Positions 27,277 through 36,927 of a DNA stretch of 64,000 bases are shown piece after piece. The first letter of the stretch is position 1; each line of letters begins with the position of its first letter. Both the position numbers and the translations under genes were made by a program. Source of the stretch: Paenibacillus lentus (lineage in GTDB: Bacteria; Bacillota; Bacilli; Paenibacillales; Paenibacillaceae); contig NZ_CP034248.1 in the NCBI RefSeq assembly GCF_003931855.1, positions 4,526,001-4,590,000 on the forward strand, written 5' to 3'. The notes beneath the pieces are model-generated. The model was not told the DNA's origin. It was given only the letters and a program-made list of their open reading frames with translations, and did no database searches.

Positions 27277-28320
27277 ATGTCAAAAGAGTCTCACAACAAG
27301 GTAACCGTAAAAACGCTAGCGGAAAAACTCGGGTTATCAGTAGCTACGATCGATCGAGCATTAAACCAGAGGGGGAATGTCAAAAAGGCTACCTACGACA
27401 GAATCATGCAGGCTGTCGAGGAGTTAAACTACTCACCTAACAAGTCAGCAAGCTACCTATCTAGAAACAAAATGATTTCTATTGCTGTTATTTTCCAGAC
27501 TTATCCTATTTATTTCTGGGAGCAGATTGAAATCGGCGTGAAGAATGCACTCGATGAATTGTCTCATTTCGGCCTTCAAGTAGATATTATCCGTACAATA
27601 AATAACAACATTGAAGAGCAGATCGAAATCATTAACGAAGTTGTTGACAGCGGTAAATACGATGGCATCGCTATTTCCTCCGATGGTTCATTCGAGATCG
27701 CCGAGCTGATAGACAAGGCTGTTAATAGAGGCATAGCCACCTGCACGTTTAATACCGACTCTCCCATTAGTAAGCGATTATTTTATGTCGGCTGCGATTA
27801 TCGCGATGCAGGGAAATTAGCCGCGGAATTATTATGTAAATTTATCGGGCGCAAAGGGAAATTAGCCTTCATCCTCGAGACGGAGAACATGTTTCAGTTC
27901 CAGCAAAAGATTCTAGGCTTTCGCGAGATCATCGGGCATTACGACAACGTACAAATGATTGGTCCTCTTAAACTGGATTGGAATAATATCGAGAGCTCTA
28001 TGGAAATCTTAATGAAAGGCCAACTTTCAGAGGTAGACGGCATATATTTGGCCACCGGACAACTTGCCGCCATGGCACAGTATATCGAAAAATGGGGACT
28101 GGACGCAGTTCTCATCGGCCATGATATGAATCCGGAGGTACATGAGTATTTGCAGAAAGATATCATTACGGCAACGATTTGCCAAGATCCGCATAATCAG
28201 GGCTATACTGCCGTCAAGATGTTGTTTGATCATTTGACTCGTCCATCAGACTTTATACCATCCTTAAACTTAAGCAAGCTTGAAGTTGCTCTTAAAGAAA
28301 ACGCCAATTTTTTTCTATAA
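27277..28320 (+). CDS. LacI-family transcriptional regulator
   Basis: A DNA-binding regulator of 347 residues. An N-terminal helix-turn-helix TVKTLAEKLGLSVATIDRAL and hinge helix (SPNKSASYLSRN) are followed by a sugar-binding (periplasmic-binding-protein-like) domain, the LacI layout. The binding domain resembles ribose-type type I folds (YDGIAISSDG, then RLFYVGCDYRDAGKLAAELL). ATG 27277 is 8 nt after AAAGG; upstream in-frame ATG 27271 and GTG 27268 lie too close to it. It precedes the ABC/alpha-xylosidase operon in the same direction and both promoters have the same palindromic site, so it very likely controls that operon and itself, with a xyloside-like inducer (inference). Confidence 0.9.
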   Translation: MSKESHNKVTVKTLAEKLGLSVATIDRALNQRGNVKKATYDRIMQAVEELNYSPNKSASYLSRNKMISIAVIFQTYPIYFWEQIEIGVKNALDELSHFGLQVDIIRTINNNIEEQIEIINEVVDSGKYDGIAISSDGSFEIAELIDKAVNRGIATCTFNTDSPISKRLFYVGCDYRDAGKLAAELLCKFIGRKGKLAFILETENMFQFQQKILGFREIIGHYDNVQMIGPLKLDWNNIESSMEILMKGQLSEVDGIYLATGQLAAMAQYIEKWGLDAVLIGHDMNPEVHEYLQKDIITATICQDPHNQGYTAVKMLFDHLTRPSDFIPSLNLSKLEVALKENANFFL

Positions 28321-28361
28321 TTTTTACTAAGCTTTTCGTTACTTAACACCCTTTACCAAAA

Positions 28362-28381
28362 AATGATTAACGTACATCAAT
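28362..28381 (+). promoter_or_regulatory. Second LacI-type operator, before the sugar ABC operon
   Basis: AATGATTAACGTACATCAAT matches the 27176-27197 palindrome in 17 of 20 positions, with the left half perfect and the right half degenerate. It directly abuts TATAAA (28382-28387), a possible -10, so a bound repressor would cover the promoter. A further half site AAATCATTCC follows at 28385-28394. Confidence 0.6.
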
Positions 28382-28436
28382 TATAAATCATTCCAATCAT
28401 GTTTTTACTCATTAAAAAAACAAAGGGCTCGTAAAT

Positions 28437-29690
28437 ATGAAAAAAAAGGCATCACTCATCCTCATTGCCATGATGATCTTCACTCTCGTGCTCACAGCAT
28501 GCGGAGGAAATCAAAACACCGCCGACAAAAACAAAGATAGTAACGGCGGAGAGACAAAGCAAGTTGCCTTCTGGTATTACTTTGGCGGAAATGAAGAAAA
28601 TGCGATCAAAGAAGCCATCCAAAAATATAACAGCTCGCAGGATCAGTACGAAGTTGTCGGACAATATGTGCCATTCGGCGATATGAAAAAGAGAATGTCC
28701 GTTGGCTTAATGGGTGAAGAATTGCCGGATATCGTAACCGTCGATAACCCTGACCACGCTTCCTTTGCGGCAGCCGGTATTTTTGAAGACATTACAGAAC
28801 GTGTTAACGAATGGGGACAAGGTAGTCAATACCTCGAAGGTCCGCTGGAATCCGCTAAATACGACGGCAAGCTCTATGGCCTTCCATTCACAAGCAACAC
28901 GCTTGCCCTTTTCTATAACACCGATATGTTTGAAGAAGCTGGAATTACCGCTCCGCCAAAAACATGGGATGAGCTTCGTGAAACAGCGAAGAAATTAACG
29001 GTCGGCGATCGCTACGGCCTAGGATTTGCTGCTGTGAAATCCGAAGAAGGCGCCTTCGACTTCCTTCCATGGCTTCTGTCAACCGGGGCAAACTACGATA
29101 ACATCGATTCTCCCGAAGCTGCCCGTGCATTCTCTTTCCTAACGGATCTCATCAAAGACGGCTCCGTGAGTAAAGAAGTCATCAACCTAACGAACGGTGA
29201 TACTTTAAAACAATTTTCTTCCGGTAAGCTAGCCATGATGGTGAATGGCCCTTGGAATATCGCGGGTGTAAAAGCGGATGCTCCCGATATGAACTTCGCT
29301 ATCGCCAAGCTGCCGATCGACAAGCAGGAGGCTTCCGTGCTCGGTGGAGAGAATATCGCTATCATTAAAGGCAATAACGTAGATGGTGCTTGGGATTTCC
29401 TGAGATGGATGTCAGAGGCTGAACAACTGGAGAACTTCCTCGTACAAACCGGTTACTTCTCTCCTCGTCAGGATGTCGCAGAAAAGTCCGACCATTGGAA
29501 GAGTGATGCCCATTTGAGCGGATTCCTGGAGCAAATGCAGTCCGCGCAGCCACGCGGCCCGCATCCGAAATGGCCGGAAATTTCCTCCATCATCCAGGAA
29601 GCCTATCAAAAGTCGTTCTCCTTGGCCATGGATCCAGCAGCTGCAGCAACAGAAGCCGGAAATAAAATCAAAGGTATTATCAATCCATGA
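28437..29690 (+). CDS. Sugar ABC importer, substrate-binding lipoprotein
   Basis: The solute-binding part of a CUT1-type carbohydrate importer, 417 residues. Signal peptide and lipobox VLTAC with Cys22 as anchor. The mature part begins KQVAFWYYFGGNEENAIKEA, and has GLPFTSNTLALFYNTDMFEEAG and GPWNIAG, as in extracellular binding proteins family 1 for oligosaccharides. It heads the operon with two permease genes and an alpha-xylosidase gene; no ATPase is encoded, which is normal for CUT1 systems using a shared MsmX-type ATPase. The likely cargo is a xylose-containing oligosaccharide. Confidence 0.92.
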   Translation: MKKKASLILIAMMIFTLVLTACGGNQNTADKNKDSNGGETKQVAFWYYFGGNEENAIKEAIQKYNSSQDQYEVVGQYVPFGDMKKRMSVGLMGEELPDIVTVDNPDHASFAAAGIFEDITERVNEWGQGSQYLEGPLESAKYDGKLYGLPFTSNTLALFYNTDMFEEAGITAPPKTWDELRETAKKLTVGDRYGLGFAAVKSEEGAFDFLPWLLSTGANYDNIDSPEAARAFSFLTDLIKDGSVSKEVINLTNGDTLKQFSSGKLAMMVNGPWNIAGVKADAPDMNFAIAKLPIDKQEASVLGGENIAIIKGNNVDGAWDFLRWMSEAEQLENFLVQTGYFSPRQDVAEKSDHWKSDAHLSGFLEQMQSAQPRGPHPKWPEISSIIQEAYQKSFSLAMDPAAAATEAGNKIKGIINP

Positions 29691-29805
29691 CGCAAGGCAT
29701 ATTTCCATCATAACACATTAGGCAAATAAGACTCCATTACTTCCTCTCCAACCACCATGATTTATAGTGTTGGAGAGGGACAATCCCTAGAAAGGGGCAG
29801 TACTT

Positions 29806-30695
29806 GTGGAATTAAACAGAAAAAATCTGCTGATCAGTCTAGCCTATGTAGTTCCTGCACTTATTTTCATGCTGGTATTGATCGGTTATCCGCTCTTCTA
29901 TAACTTTAAAATCAGCTTTCAGCATCTGGATCTCATGACACTCAACAATCCGGATATCGCGTTCGCCGGGCTAGAAAATTATCGTAATGTCATCGGGCAG
30001 GATTCTTTTCAGAGTGCATTCAAAAATACTTTTTTCTTTACGTTTTGGAGTATCTTCCTGCAATTTACGATTGGCTTTGCCTTGGCCCTATTCTTCAATA
30101 TGAAATTTCGATTGGCCGGAATGCTTCGCGGCTTTACACTTGTGTCGTATCTTGTTCCTATCGTCATTACATCTCTCTTGTTCAAATTCATGTTTAATCA
30201 AAGCGTCGGAATCATCAACTACGCTCTGATCTCGATCGGTATCGTGGATCAGCCGATTGAATGGCTGACTCACCCTGAGCTCGCCATGTGGAGCGTCATT
30301 ATCGCCAACGTTTGGGTCGGTGCACCGTTTAACATGATGCTTCTCTCTACCGGACTCTCATCGCTTCCCAGTATATTTATGAGGCGGCATCCATCGATGG
30401 CGCGAACAAATTCAAACAATTCGTTCACATGACCCTACCGATGCTTCGCCCTGTCATTATGGTCGTCATCATGATGGGATTCATCTTTACATTTAAAGTG
30501 TTCGACCTGATCTTCGTCATGACCGCCGGCGGACCAGTAAATGCGACGGAAGTGCTTTCGACCTTGGCCTATAAGCTATCTTTTGATCAGTTCAATTTCT
30601 CACAAGGTGCAGCAGCTTCCAACATTCTATTCATTATACTGTTTATAGTCAGTCTGATTTATTTGCGCATGGTTCGCAGCGATGAGGTGATGTAG
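29806..30695 (+). pseudogene. Sugar ABC permease (MalF-like), split by a 1-nt frameshift
   Basis: The frame from 29806 encodes the first 200 residues of a CUT1 permease (LAYVVPALIFMLVLIGYPLF at the start), then turns to nonsense after SSLPS and stops at 30432. The -1 frame beginning at 30372 (TAT) continues perfectly as YIYEAASIDGANKFKQFVH, the EAA loop that contacts the ATPase, and on to 30695. Together they give about 296 residues, normal for the family. One base appears lost next to CCC-AG-TAT (30367-30374). No slippery heptamer is visible, so either a recent null mutation or a sequencing error is likely. A functional importer would need this gene intact. Confidence 0.88.
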
Positions 30696-30697
30696 AA

Positions 30698-31516
30698 ATG
30701 CGAAGATCAAAAGAGATTACCTTAAGTATAGTTGGAATCCTTATTGTAAGCGCGCTCTTGTTCCCTATTTACTGGATGATCATCAGCTCTTTCAAAATTC
30801 AAGGGGAAATTTTCCAAATGCCGCCGACACTTATTCCAAATGAATGGTATGTGGAAGGTTATACCTCACAGCTAATCGGCACACTCGGAAGAAGCTTCAT
30901 CAACAGTTTCATAGTAGCCATTAGTTCGATGGCTATCGTTGTTGTTCTCGCCATCCCCGCTTCATACGGACTTGCAAGATATCCAGTACCCGGAAAGAAG
31001 TGGATGATTCTCTTCTTCCTAGTTACACAAATGCTGCCGGTAACTGTAGTTCTTACGCCACTGTTTATCTTATTCAAGAAGATGGCATTGCTAAACAGTC
31101 TGGTAGCACCAATTCTAGCTACGGCAACGTTGGGGATTCCTTTCTCCGTACTGATCCTCCGAACGTATTTCCTGAATGCGCCTAAAGAGCTAGAAGACGC
31201 GGCGATGATCGACGGTTGTAACAGGTTTACTGCATTTTTAAGAATCATGATTCCTATTTCATATCCGGGAATTATCATATCAGCTACGTTTTCTTTCTTA
31301 TTTGCCTGGGGCGATTTGATTTACAGCATGACCTTCATTAGTGATTCCAATATGTGGCCTTTAACTGCAGGCGTATACAACTCCATGGGAAAATACGGCA
31401 TTCAATGGAACAATCTATTGTCCTTTGCCACGATAACCATTCTTCCAGTACTGGCCATGTTCATCGTATTACAGCGTTATATTATCAGCGGACTTACTAA
31501 CGGAGCGGTTAAATAA
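30698..31516 (+). CDS. Sugar ABC permease (MalG-like)
   Basis: The second permease of the importer, 272 residues with six predicted helices. The ATPase-contact EAA loop is complete: APKELEDAAMIDGCNRFTAF. Start MRRSKEITLSIVGILIVSAL and the block FPIYWMIISSFK are typical of the MalG/CUT1 subunit. It begins 2 nt after the stop of the first permease. Intact, unlike its partner. Confidence 0.93.
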   Translation: MRRSKEITLSIVGILIVSALLFPIYWMIISSFKIQGEIFQMPPTLIPNEWYVEGYTSQLIGTLGRSFINSFIVAISSMAIVVVLAIPASYGLARYPVPGKKWMILFFLVTQMLPVTVVLTPLFILFKKMALLNSLVAPILATATLGIPFSVLILRTYFLNAPKELEDAAMIDGCNRFTAFLRIMIPISYPGIIISATFSFLFAWGDLIYSMTFISDSNMWPLTAGVYNSMGKYGIQWNNLLSFATITILPVLAMFIVLQRYIISGLTNGAVK

Positions 31517-31539
31517 TATAAATATAGGTGGGGAAATCC

Positions 31540-33783
31540 ATGAAGCATTATCAAACTAGCAGACTCAATGAAGCAATCGATGTTAGCATTCCCTTTCATC
31601 AATCCGATACACTGAATTTTATGGGCGATCAGGTCACCGACTTTGATCCGCAAACGCGAAGCGGCCAGATCAAATGGCTTCGCTCTACCCGCAAGCCGAG
31701 ACTGGCATTCAACCAATATGACTTCTTTATTGAACCTGCCCAATCCTGGGAGTTCCCGGTAGAATATCCGGAGTCTCCTGTAATGCCATTTGATATATCC
31801 TTTGTTACACCAAGAACAGCACGCATTCGCATCCAAACACGAAGAAAAGTAGCCAAAGAACAGCCTTCTCTCATGATTTCGGGAGAAATTAGCGAAGATA
31901 CATCGTGGACATCTGCTACACAAAATGAACATGGCTATGTTTGGGAGAGCCCATTCGGAAAGGTTGAGCTCGGCCTTCATCCTTTCCACCTAACCTTTAA
32001 AGACGCGAATGGAAAAATACTGACGCAAACCTGGCATCATAAAGATACCTTCAGCTTGCAGAATATGTACCCTGTCCCATTTTCATTTGCCCGTTCAATT
32101 CAAGATATGTCTCATAAAATCGCAGCCACCTTCAGCCTGTCGCCAGGAGAGAAAATTTATGGTACCGGCGAATCCTTCACAGGATTGAATAAGCGCGGCC
32201 AGCGCATCGATCTGTGGACCCGCGACTCCCTCAGCGTACAGACCGGCGATATGTACAAACCAATTCCTTTCTTCCTGAGCAGCAGGCAGTACGGTATGTT
32301 CATCCACTCGACAGCGCCGATGACACTCGATATCGGCAAAGAGTACGATGCGGCCAATACAATTTACATGGATGATGACAGTATGGATCTCTTCTTCTTC
32401 GGTGATCCGAAAGAAGTACTAGGCGAATATACGGCATTGACTGGCAAAAGCCCGGTACCGCCACTATGGTCCTTTGGCCTATGGATGAGCCGAATTACGT
32501 ACGATTCGGAGGCACAGACCCGTGAAGTTGCTCAGAAGCTGCAGGAGCACCAAATTCCATGCGACGTCATCCATCTAGATACAGGATGGTTTGAAGAGGA
32601 CTGGCGCTGTGATTATGAATTTTCCCACACCCGGTTCGACGATCCGCGGAAAATGATCGAGGACTTGCGCAAACAGGGGCTTCGCGTCAGCCTGTGGCAA
32701 ATCCCTTATTTCACACCGACAAACCGCTACTTCCAGGAGCTGATCGATAAAGGGCTTGTCGTAACCGATCCTGATGGGAACCTGCCAACAGAGGATGCGA
32801 TTCTGGACTTTAGTAATCCAGAGACCGTAGCCTGGTATCAGGAAAAAATCGCCGAGCTGCTCGAAATGGGCGTAAGTGCCATTAAGGCAGACTTTGGTGA
32901 AGGAGCACCGATCTTCGGGCGATTCCACTCCGGTCAAAGCGGCCGATTAGAGCATAACTTATACCCGCTCCGCTACAACAAAGCGGTTGCCGATGTAACC
33001 GAGCGCGTCAACGGAGAGCATATTATTTGGGCGCGCAGCGCTTGGGCTGGAAGCCAGCGCTATCCGATCCATTGGGGCGGCGATACGGAGAATACCGATT
33101 CGGCTATGCTGGCATGTTTAAGAGCCGCCCTCTCGATCGGTCTAAGTGGTTTCACTTATTGGAGCCATGATATTGGTGGATTTGTCAAAGAGAGCCCTGA
33201 GGCACTGTACCGCCGTTGGATGCCTTTTGGCATGCTGACATCCCATAGCCGCTGCCACGGCGCCCCTCCGAAGGAGCCTTGGGCATACAGTGACTCGTTT
33301 ATAGACGATTTCCGCGCTGCTGCCGAAATGAAATACAAGCTAATGCCTTATATATATACCCAAGCCTATTTAAGCTCGCAAGCTGGACATCCGCTGCTGA
33401 GAGCGATGTTCCTGGAATTTCCGGATGATCCAACCTGCTGGATGATTGAGGATCAATATTTCTTCGGCTCCGACATTCTCGTCGCGCCACTGTTCGAAGA
33501 AACTGATCATCGCATTGTCTACTTGCCGCAAGGACAATGGGTGGATTATCAGACCGGAGCCGTTTACGAAGGTCAGCAATGGTTAACGATTCAGGCCGGT
33601 CAAATTCCTATCATTATGCTCGTTCGCGCAGGTGCTTCGATCCCGCATGTAGAGGCTGCGCTGACGACGGATCACATCGACTGGGAGAAAGTAAGCATAA
33701 CCAACTACACTAACGAAGGAATTACACAAGGCCAGGGGAAATTTTACCATCCGCTGCGTCAGGATTGGGTAGAAGTAAACTAA
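31540..33783 (+). CDS. yicI: GH31 alpha-xylosidase, YicI-like
   Basis: A glycoside hydrolase family 31 enzyme of 747 residues. The nucleophile is Asp451 in SAIKADFGEG (YicI-type context) and the likely acid/base is Asp515 in HWGGDTENTD, spaced much as in E. coli YicI. The -1 subsite blocks VIHLDTGWFEEDWRCDY and WARSAWAGSQRYP are present. It has no signal peptide, so it acts on sugars already imported, releasing xylose from isoprimeverose-like xylosides. ATG 31540 follows AGGTGGGG; the in-frame GTG 31528 is part of that site. Last gene of the sugar operon. Confidence 0.92.
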   Translation: MKHYQTSRLNEAIDVSIPFHQSDTLNFMGDQVTDFDPQTRSGQIKWLRSTRKPRLAFNQYDFFIEPAQSWEFPVEYPESPVMPFDISFVTPRTARIRIQTRRKVAKEQPSLMISGEISEDTSWTSATQNEHGYVWESPFGKVELGLHPFHLTFKDANGKILTQTWHHKDTFSLQNMYPVPFSFARSIQDMSHKIAATFSLSPGEKIYGTGESFTGLNKRGQRIDLWTRDSLSVQTGDMYKPIPFFLSSRQYGMFIHSTAPMTLDIGKEYDAANTIYMDDDSMDLFFFGDPKEVLGEYTALTGKSPVPPLWSFGLWMSRITYDSEAQTREVAQKLQEHQIPCDVIHLDTGWFEEDWRCDYEFSHTRFDDPRKMIEDLRKQGLRVSLWQIPYFTPTNRYFQELIDKGLVVTDPDGNLPTEDAILDFSNPETVAWYQEKIAELLEMGVSAIKADFGEGAPIFGRFHSGQSGRLEHNLYPLRYNKAVADVTERVNGEHIIWARSAWAGSQRYPIHWGGDTENTDSAMLACLRAALSIGLSGFTYWSHDIGGFVKESPEALYRRWMPFGMLTSHSRCHGAPPKEPWAYSDSFIDDFRAAAEMKYKLMPYIYTQAYLSSQAGHPLLRAMFLEFPDDPTCWMIEDQYFFGSDILVAPLFEETDHRIVYLPQGQWVDYQTGAVYEGQQWLTIQAGQIPIIMLVRAGASIPHVEAALTTDHIDWEKVSITNYTNEGITQGQGKFYHPLRQDWVEVN

Positions 33784-33808
33784 TCTCTATGATAGCTTAA
33801 ACAAGAAA

Positions 33809-33846
33809 AAGAAGTAGGATAATTTAATATCCTACTTCTTTATTTC
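33809..33846 (+). terminator. Terminator of the sugar operon
   Basis: AAGAAGTAGGATA (33809-33821) pairs with TATCCTACTTCTT (33828-33840), followed by TATTT. The 190 nt between it and the next gene hold nothing I can identify. Confidence 0.88.
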
Positions 33847-34030
33847 GTCATTGGTGGATCTGAGTCATTTTTTATTTTACAAGTTAATCAACGTCAACCC
33901 TGAAATAATGCAAAGCTTACTAAGGTGAATTAACAAATGGGAAGTTTATTACGTTATTAAAGTAATGTAATAAAGAATTACAGCTATGACATTGTAAATG
34001 AGTAAAGTGCGAACTGAAAACAAAAACGTC

Positions 34031-34627
34031 CTATGACGTCAACCGGTAGTTGCTCGGACTGAGCATCTTGACATGAGCAATGGCCGCAGGCATAACTTCT
34101 TCATATGTCAAACGATCTTGAATGTAGAATGAGATAAACCCATGTACGCCTAAAAACATACTTAGCGGAAACGCCGAGTTATCTTCCATAGGATGTCTTT
34201 CCTGTCTCAGAAATTTCCTAACGATCGATTCAAATATTTCGAAGCATTTTGCCTGCTCACTACGACAATAGGCCAGTATTTCCTCGTCCCGGAGCATGAA
34301 CATGATTTCATATTGATGCGGATGCTCAAGGCCGAATTTAATAAATTCCAGCATCAATTGTTCAATTTTGGTCAGCCCGTCCATCGGTGGAGATTTGGCG
34401 ACTTGGGTGCACAGTTGGTTCAGATGATTGAAGTCCTGCACTACGATGGCATAAAATAGCTCCGCCTTCTCCTTAAAATGATAATAAAGAGAGCCGTGAC
34501 TATATCCCAGATGCTGCCCAATGCTTCGCATCGATATCCCTCGGTAACCCTTGGTGATAAACAAATGTCTGGCAGCATCCATTATTCTTTCCCTCGACAA
34601 CTCCTGCTCTACTGCTCTTCTTGCCAT
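34031..34627 (-). CDS. TetR-family transcriptional regulator
   Basis: A 198-residue regulator with an N-terminal helix-turn-helix: RIMDAARHLFITKGYRGISM followed by GYSHGSLYYHFKEKAELFYA, a classic TetR DNA-binding domain. The C-terminal ligand domain has no recognisable subtype. I use ATG 34627, 10 nt after AGGGG; ATG 34633 would be only 4 nt away. It overlaps or nearly touches the end of yigZ upstream, so both are probably co-transcribed. No obvious target gene, such as an exporter, adjoins it. Confidence 0.88.
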   Translation of the reverse strand: MARRAVEQELSRERIMDAARHLFITKGYRGISMRSIGQHLGYSHGSLYYHFKEKAELFYAIVVQDFNHLNQLCTQVAKSPPMDGLTKIEQLMLEFIKFGLEHPHQYEIMFMLRDEEILAYCRSEQAKCFEIFESIVRKFLRQERHPMEDNSAFPLSMFLGVHGFISFYIQDRLTYEEVMPAAIAHVKMLSPSNYRLTS

Positions 34628-34632
34628 AGGCA

Positions 34633-35265
34633 TTATTCCCCTTCAATAAAGTAAACCTGATTACCTTCCTTCAATACGACTTGTCCTTGAGTTAAATCGA
34701 TTAACCAATCCTTAAAGGCTTCGGCTTCACTGTCCAGCGGCAAGCACAACAATGTAACAGTATCCGCAAAAGCAGTCTCTCCCGTGCGGATTTCCCGATT
34801 TCTAAGCTCGTTCTCCACCTTGCCCAGCCAGGTATAATCAAGCTCGGCATAGATTTCACGATGAAGTACGCGGGTAATGACTTCCCCTGCCTCGGTTGCT
34901 GCCACTGCGCCATCCGTATAAGCCCGGATTAGCCCGCCTGCTCCAAGCATAATCCCGCCGAAATATCGGGTTACAACAATCGCTACATTTTTGAGTCCCT
35001 GCTGCTTAATCACTTCCAGAATCGGTTTTCCGGCCGTGCCGCTTGGCTCGCCATCGTCCGATTGCTTCTGGATTTCGTCCCGTTCTCCAATCATGTAGGC
35101 TGAACAGTTGTGAGTCGCATTCCAGTGCTTCTTCTTGATCTCCTCAATAAAAGCAATGGCTTCTGACTCGCTTTCTACCGGCTTAATGTAGCCGATAAAT
35201 CGTGATTTCTTAATAACAATTTCTTTCTCTCCGGCTTTGCGAACCGTCTTGTAACGCTCTAGCAT
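34633..35265 (-). CDS. yigZ: YigZ/IMPACT family protein
   Basis: A 210-residue cytosolic protein of the UPF0029/IMPACT family. Family blocks are KKSRFIGYIKPV, AYMIGERDEIQKQSDDGEPS, GTAGKPILEVI and VVTRYFGGIMLGAGGLIRAY. Related proteins bind ribosomes or act in Gcn2 regulation in eukaryotes; the bacterial role is unclear, so no reaction is assigned. It sits upstream of a TetR gene and downstream of pgi on the same strand, with a 52-nt inverted-repeat structure between. Confidence 0.92.
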   Translation of the reverse strand: MLERYKTVRKAGEKEIVIKKSRFIGYIKPVESESEAIAFIEEIKKKHWNATHNCSAYMIGERDEIQKQSDDGEPSGTAGKPILEVIKQQGLKNVAIVVTRYFGGIMLGAGGLIRAYTDGAVAATEAGEVITRVLHREIYAELDYTWLGKVENELRNREIRTGETAFADTVTLLCLPLDSEAEAFKDWLIDLTQGQVVLKEGNQVYFIEGE

Positions 35266-35286
35266 AGTATATCATCCTTATAGAAT

Positions 35287-35338
35287 GTGCCAAGAAGCAG
35301 CCCAACCGGAGTAATCCGGTGAACTGCTTCCATGGCAC
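35287..35338. repeat. Interrupted inverted repeat between pgi and yigZ
   Basis: GTGCC/GGCAC and GAAGCAG/CTGCTTC form an outer stem, and ACCGGA-gtaa-TCCGGT an inner one, all within 52 nt. No T tract follows on either strand, so it is not a normal terminator. It could stabilise RNA ends or be a small regulatory structure before yigZ. Confidence 0.5.
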
Positions 35339-35397
35339 TGATATCTTCTGGCTTGAAACAATATTGTCTCTTGTCCTTTTATAACTTACTGCAAGTC

Positions 35398-36753
35398 TTA
35401 TTCGGACAATCTTGCTTCCAGTTCTGCTTTTTCTTTCTCAAAGCCCGGCTTGCCAAGCAATGCAAACATATTCTTCTTGTAGGCTTCAACACCTGGCTGA
35501 TCAAACGGGTTCACTCCAAGCAGATAGCCGCTGATGCCACAAGCTTTTTCAAAGAAATATACAAGATAGCCGAAAGAATACGGCGTCAGATCCGGTACAT
35601 TAACGATCAGATTCGGCACTTGTCCATCCGTATGAGCAAGCAGCGTGCCTTGAAACGCCTTCTTGTTCACAAAATCCAATGTCTTGCCTGCAAGGAAGTT
35701 CAAGCCGTCCAGGTCGGCAGGATCAGACTCGATCGTAATATGACTAGGCACTTCCGTCACTTGGATGACCGTTTCGAAAATGTTCCGGTTCCCTTCCTGG
35801 ATGAATTGTCCCATCGAGTGAAGATCTGTACTGAAGTCGACCGAAGCCGGGTAAATCCCTTTATAGTCTTTACCTTCGCTCTCGCCAAACAGCTGTTTCC
35901 ACCATTCGGATACATAGTGCAGGGATGGCTCGTAATTGACGAGAATTTCAGTTACTTTGCCTTTGCGGTACAAAACATTACGTACTGCAGCGTACTGATA
36001 GCTGGCATTCTCCGCCAGGTTAGGATTGCTAAATTCCTTAGCAGCCTCAGCCGCCCCTTGCATCATTTCCTCGATGTTAATACCAGCTGTAGCGATTGGC
36101 AGAAGACCAACAGCTGTTAGCACGGAATAGCGTCCGCCTACATCGTCTGGAATAACAAAGGTCTCATAGCCTTCTTCCGTCGCCAGTTTCTTAAGGGCGC
36201 CCTTCTCGCGGTCCGTAGTAGCGTAAATACGTTTTCGCGCCTCTTCCTTACCGTATTTCTTCTCAAGTGCCGCGCGGAAGATGCGGAATGCGATCGCAGG
36301 CTCAGTCGTTGTTCCGGATTTGGAAATCACATTGACCGAGAAGTCCTTACCTTCAATCAAATCAAGCAAATGGTTGACATAAGTGGAGCTAATATTGTTA
36401 CCGGCAAAATAGATTTCCGGAGTTTTGCGTTTGTCTTTCGGAAGCAAATTGTAAAAAGAATGTGACAATGATTCAATCGCTGCACGAGCACCAAGGTATG
36501 ATCCGCCAATTCCAATGACAATCAATACGTCGGAATCGCTTTGAATTTGGGCCGCAGCCTTCTGAATTCGGCTGAATTCTTCTTTATCATACTCTGTCGG
36601 CAGATTGATCCAGCCCAGATAATCTGAACCTGCACCCGTACCGTTATGTAACTGATCATGAGCTAACCGTACCGATTCCGTCAAATAATCAATCTCGTGC
36701 TGCCCTACAAATTCAAGAGCTTTGCTGTAATCAAAAGTGACTTTCTTTGACAT
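35398..36753 (-). CDS. pgi: Glucose-6-phosphate isomerase
   Basis: Interconverts glucose 6-phosphate and fructose 6-phosphate. The 451-residue protein is of the short bacillus type. Family blocks: [33 protein letters not shown] (sugar-phosphate site), [16 protein letters not shown] with the PGI signature, and [13 protein letters not shown] near the end. The ATG follows GGAGGAA. Together with tkt nearby and the xylosidase module it belongs to central sugar metabolism, but it appears to have its own promoter. Confidence 0.96.
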   Translation of the reverse strand: MSKKVTFDYSKALEFVGQHEIDYLTESVRLAHDQLHNGTGAGSDYLGWINLPTEYDKEEFSRIQKAAAQIQSDSDVLIVIGIGGSYLGARAAIESLSHSFYNLLPKDKRKTPEIYFAGNNISSTYVNHLLDLIEGKDFSVNVISKSGTTTEPAIAFRIFRAALEKKYGKEEARKRIYATTDREKGALKKLATEEGYETFVIPDDVGGRYSVLTAVGLLPIATAGINIEEMMQGAAEAAKEFSNPNLAENASYQYAAVRNVLYRKGKVTEILVNYEPSLHYVSEWWKQLFGESEGKDYKGIYPASVDFSTDLHSMGQFIQEGNRNIFETVIQVTEVPSHITIESDPADLDGLNFLAGKTLDFVNKKAFQGTLLAHTDGQVPNLIVNVPDLTPYSFGYLVYFFEKACGISGYLLGVNPFDQPGVEAYKKNMFALLGKPGFEKEKAELEARLSE

Positions 36754-36927
36754 GGTAAATCATTCCTCCGTCTACACAATATTGTTCTATCTCACTGCCC
36801 TATCCACAATTAACTTACACCTAGGATACTGTAAATTTCGGGTGAAGACAAGGCACAATATGCAGTATTCCTATAGTCGTGATAAAATAATTAAATGCTG
36901 TTCAATTCCTTATAGAAGGTGATTGTT

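Noticed and set aside
30360-30435. Programmed -1 frameshifting site in the permease gene
   Set aside because: No X-XXY-YYZ heptamer in the correct phase and no stem behind it; a mutation or sequence error is simpler.
35332-36120. Plus-strand 262-codon frame opposite pgi
   Set aside because: Lies on the reverse side of a complete, motif-rich pgi gene; no support of its own.
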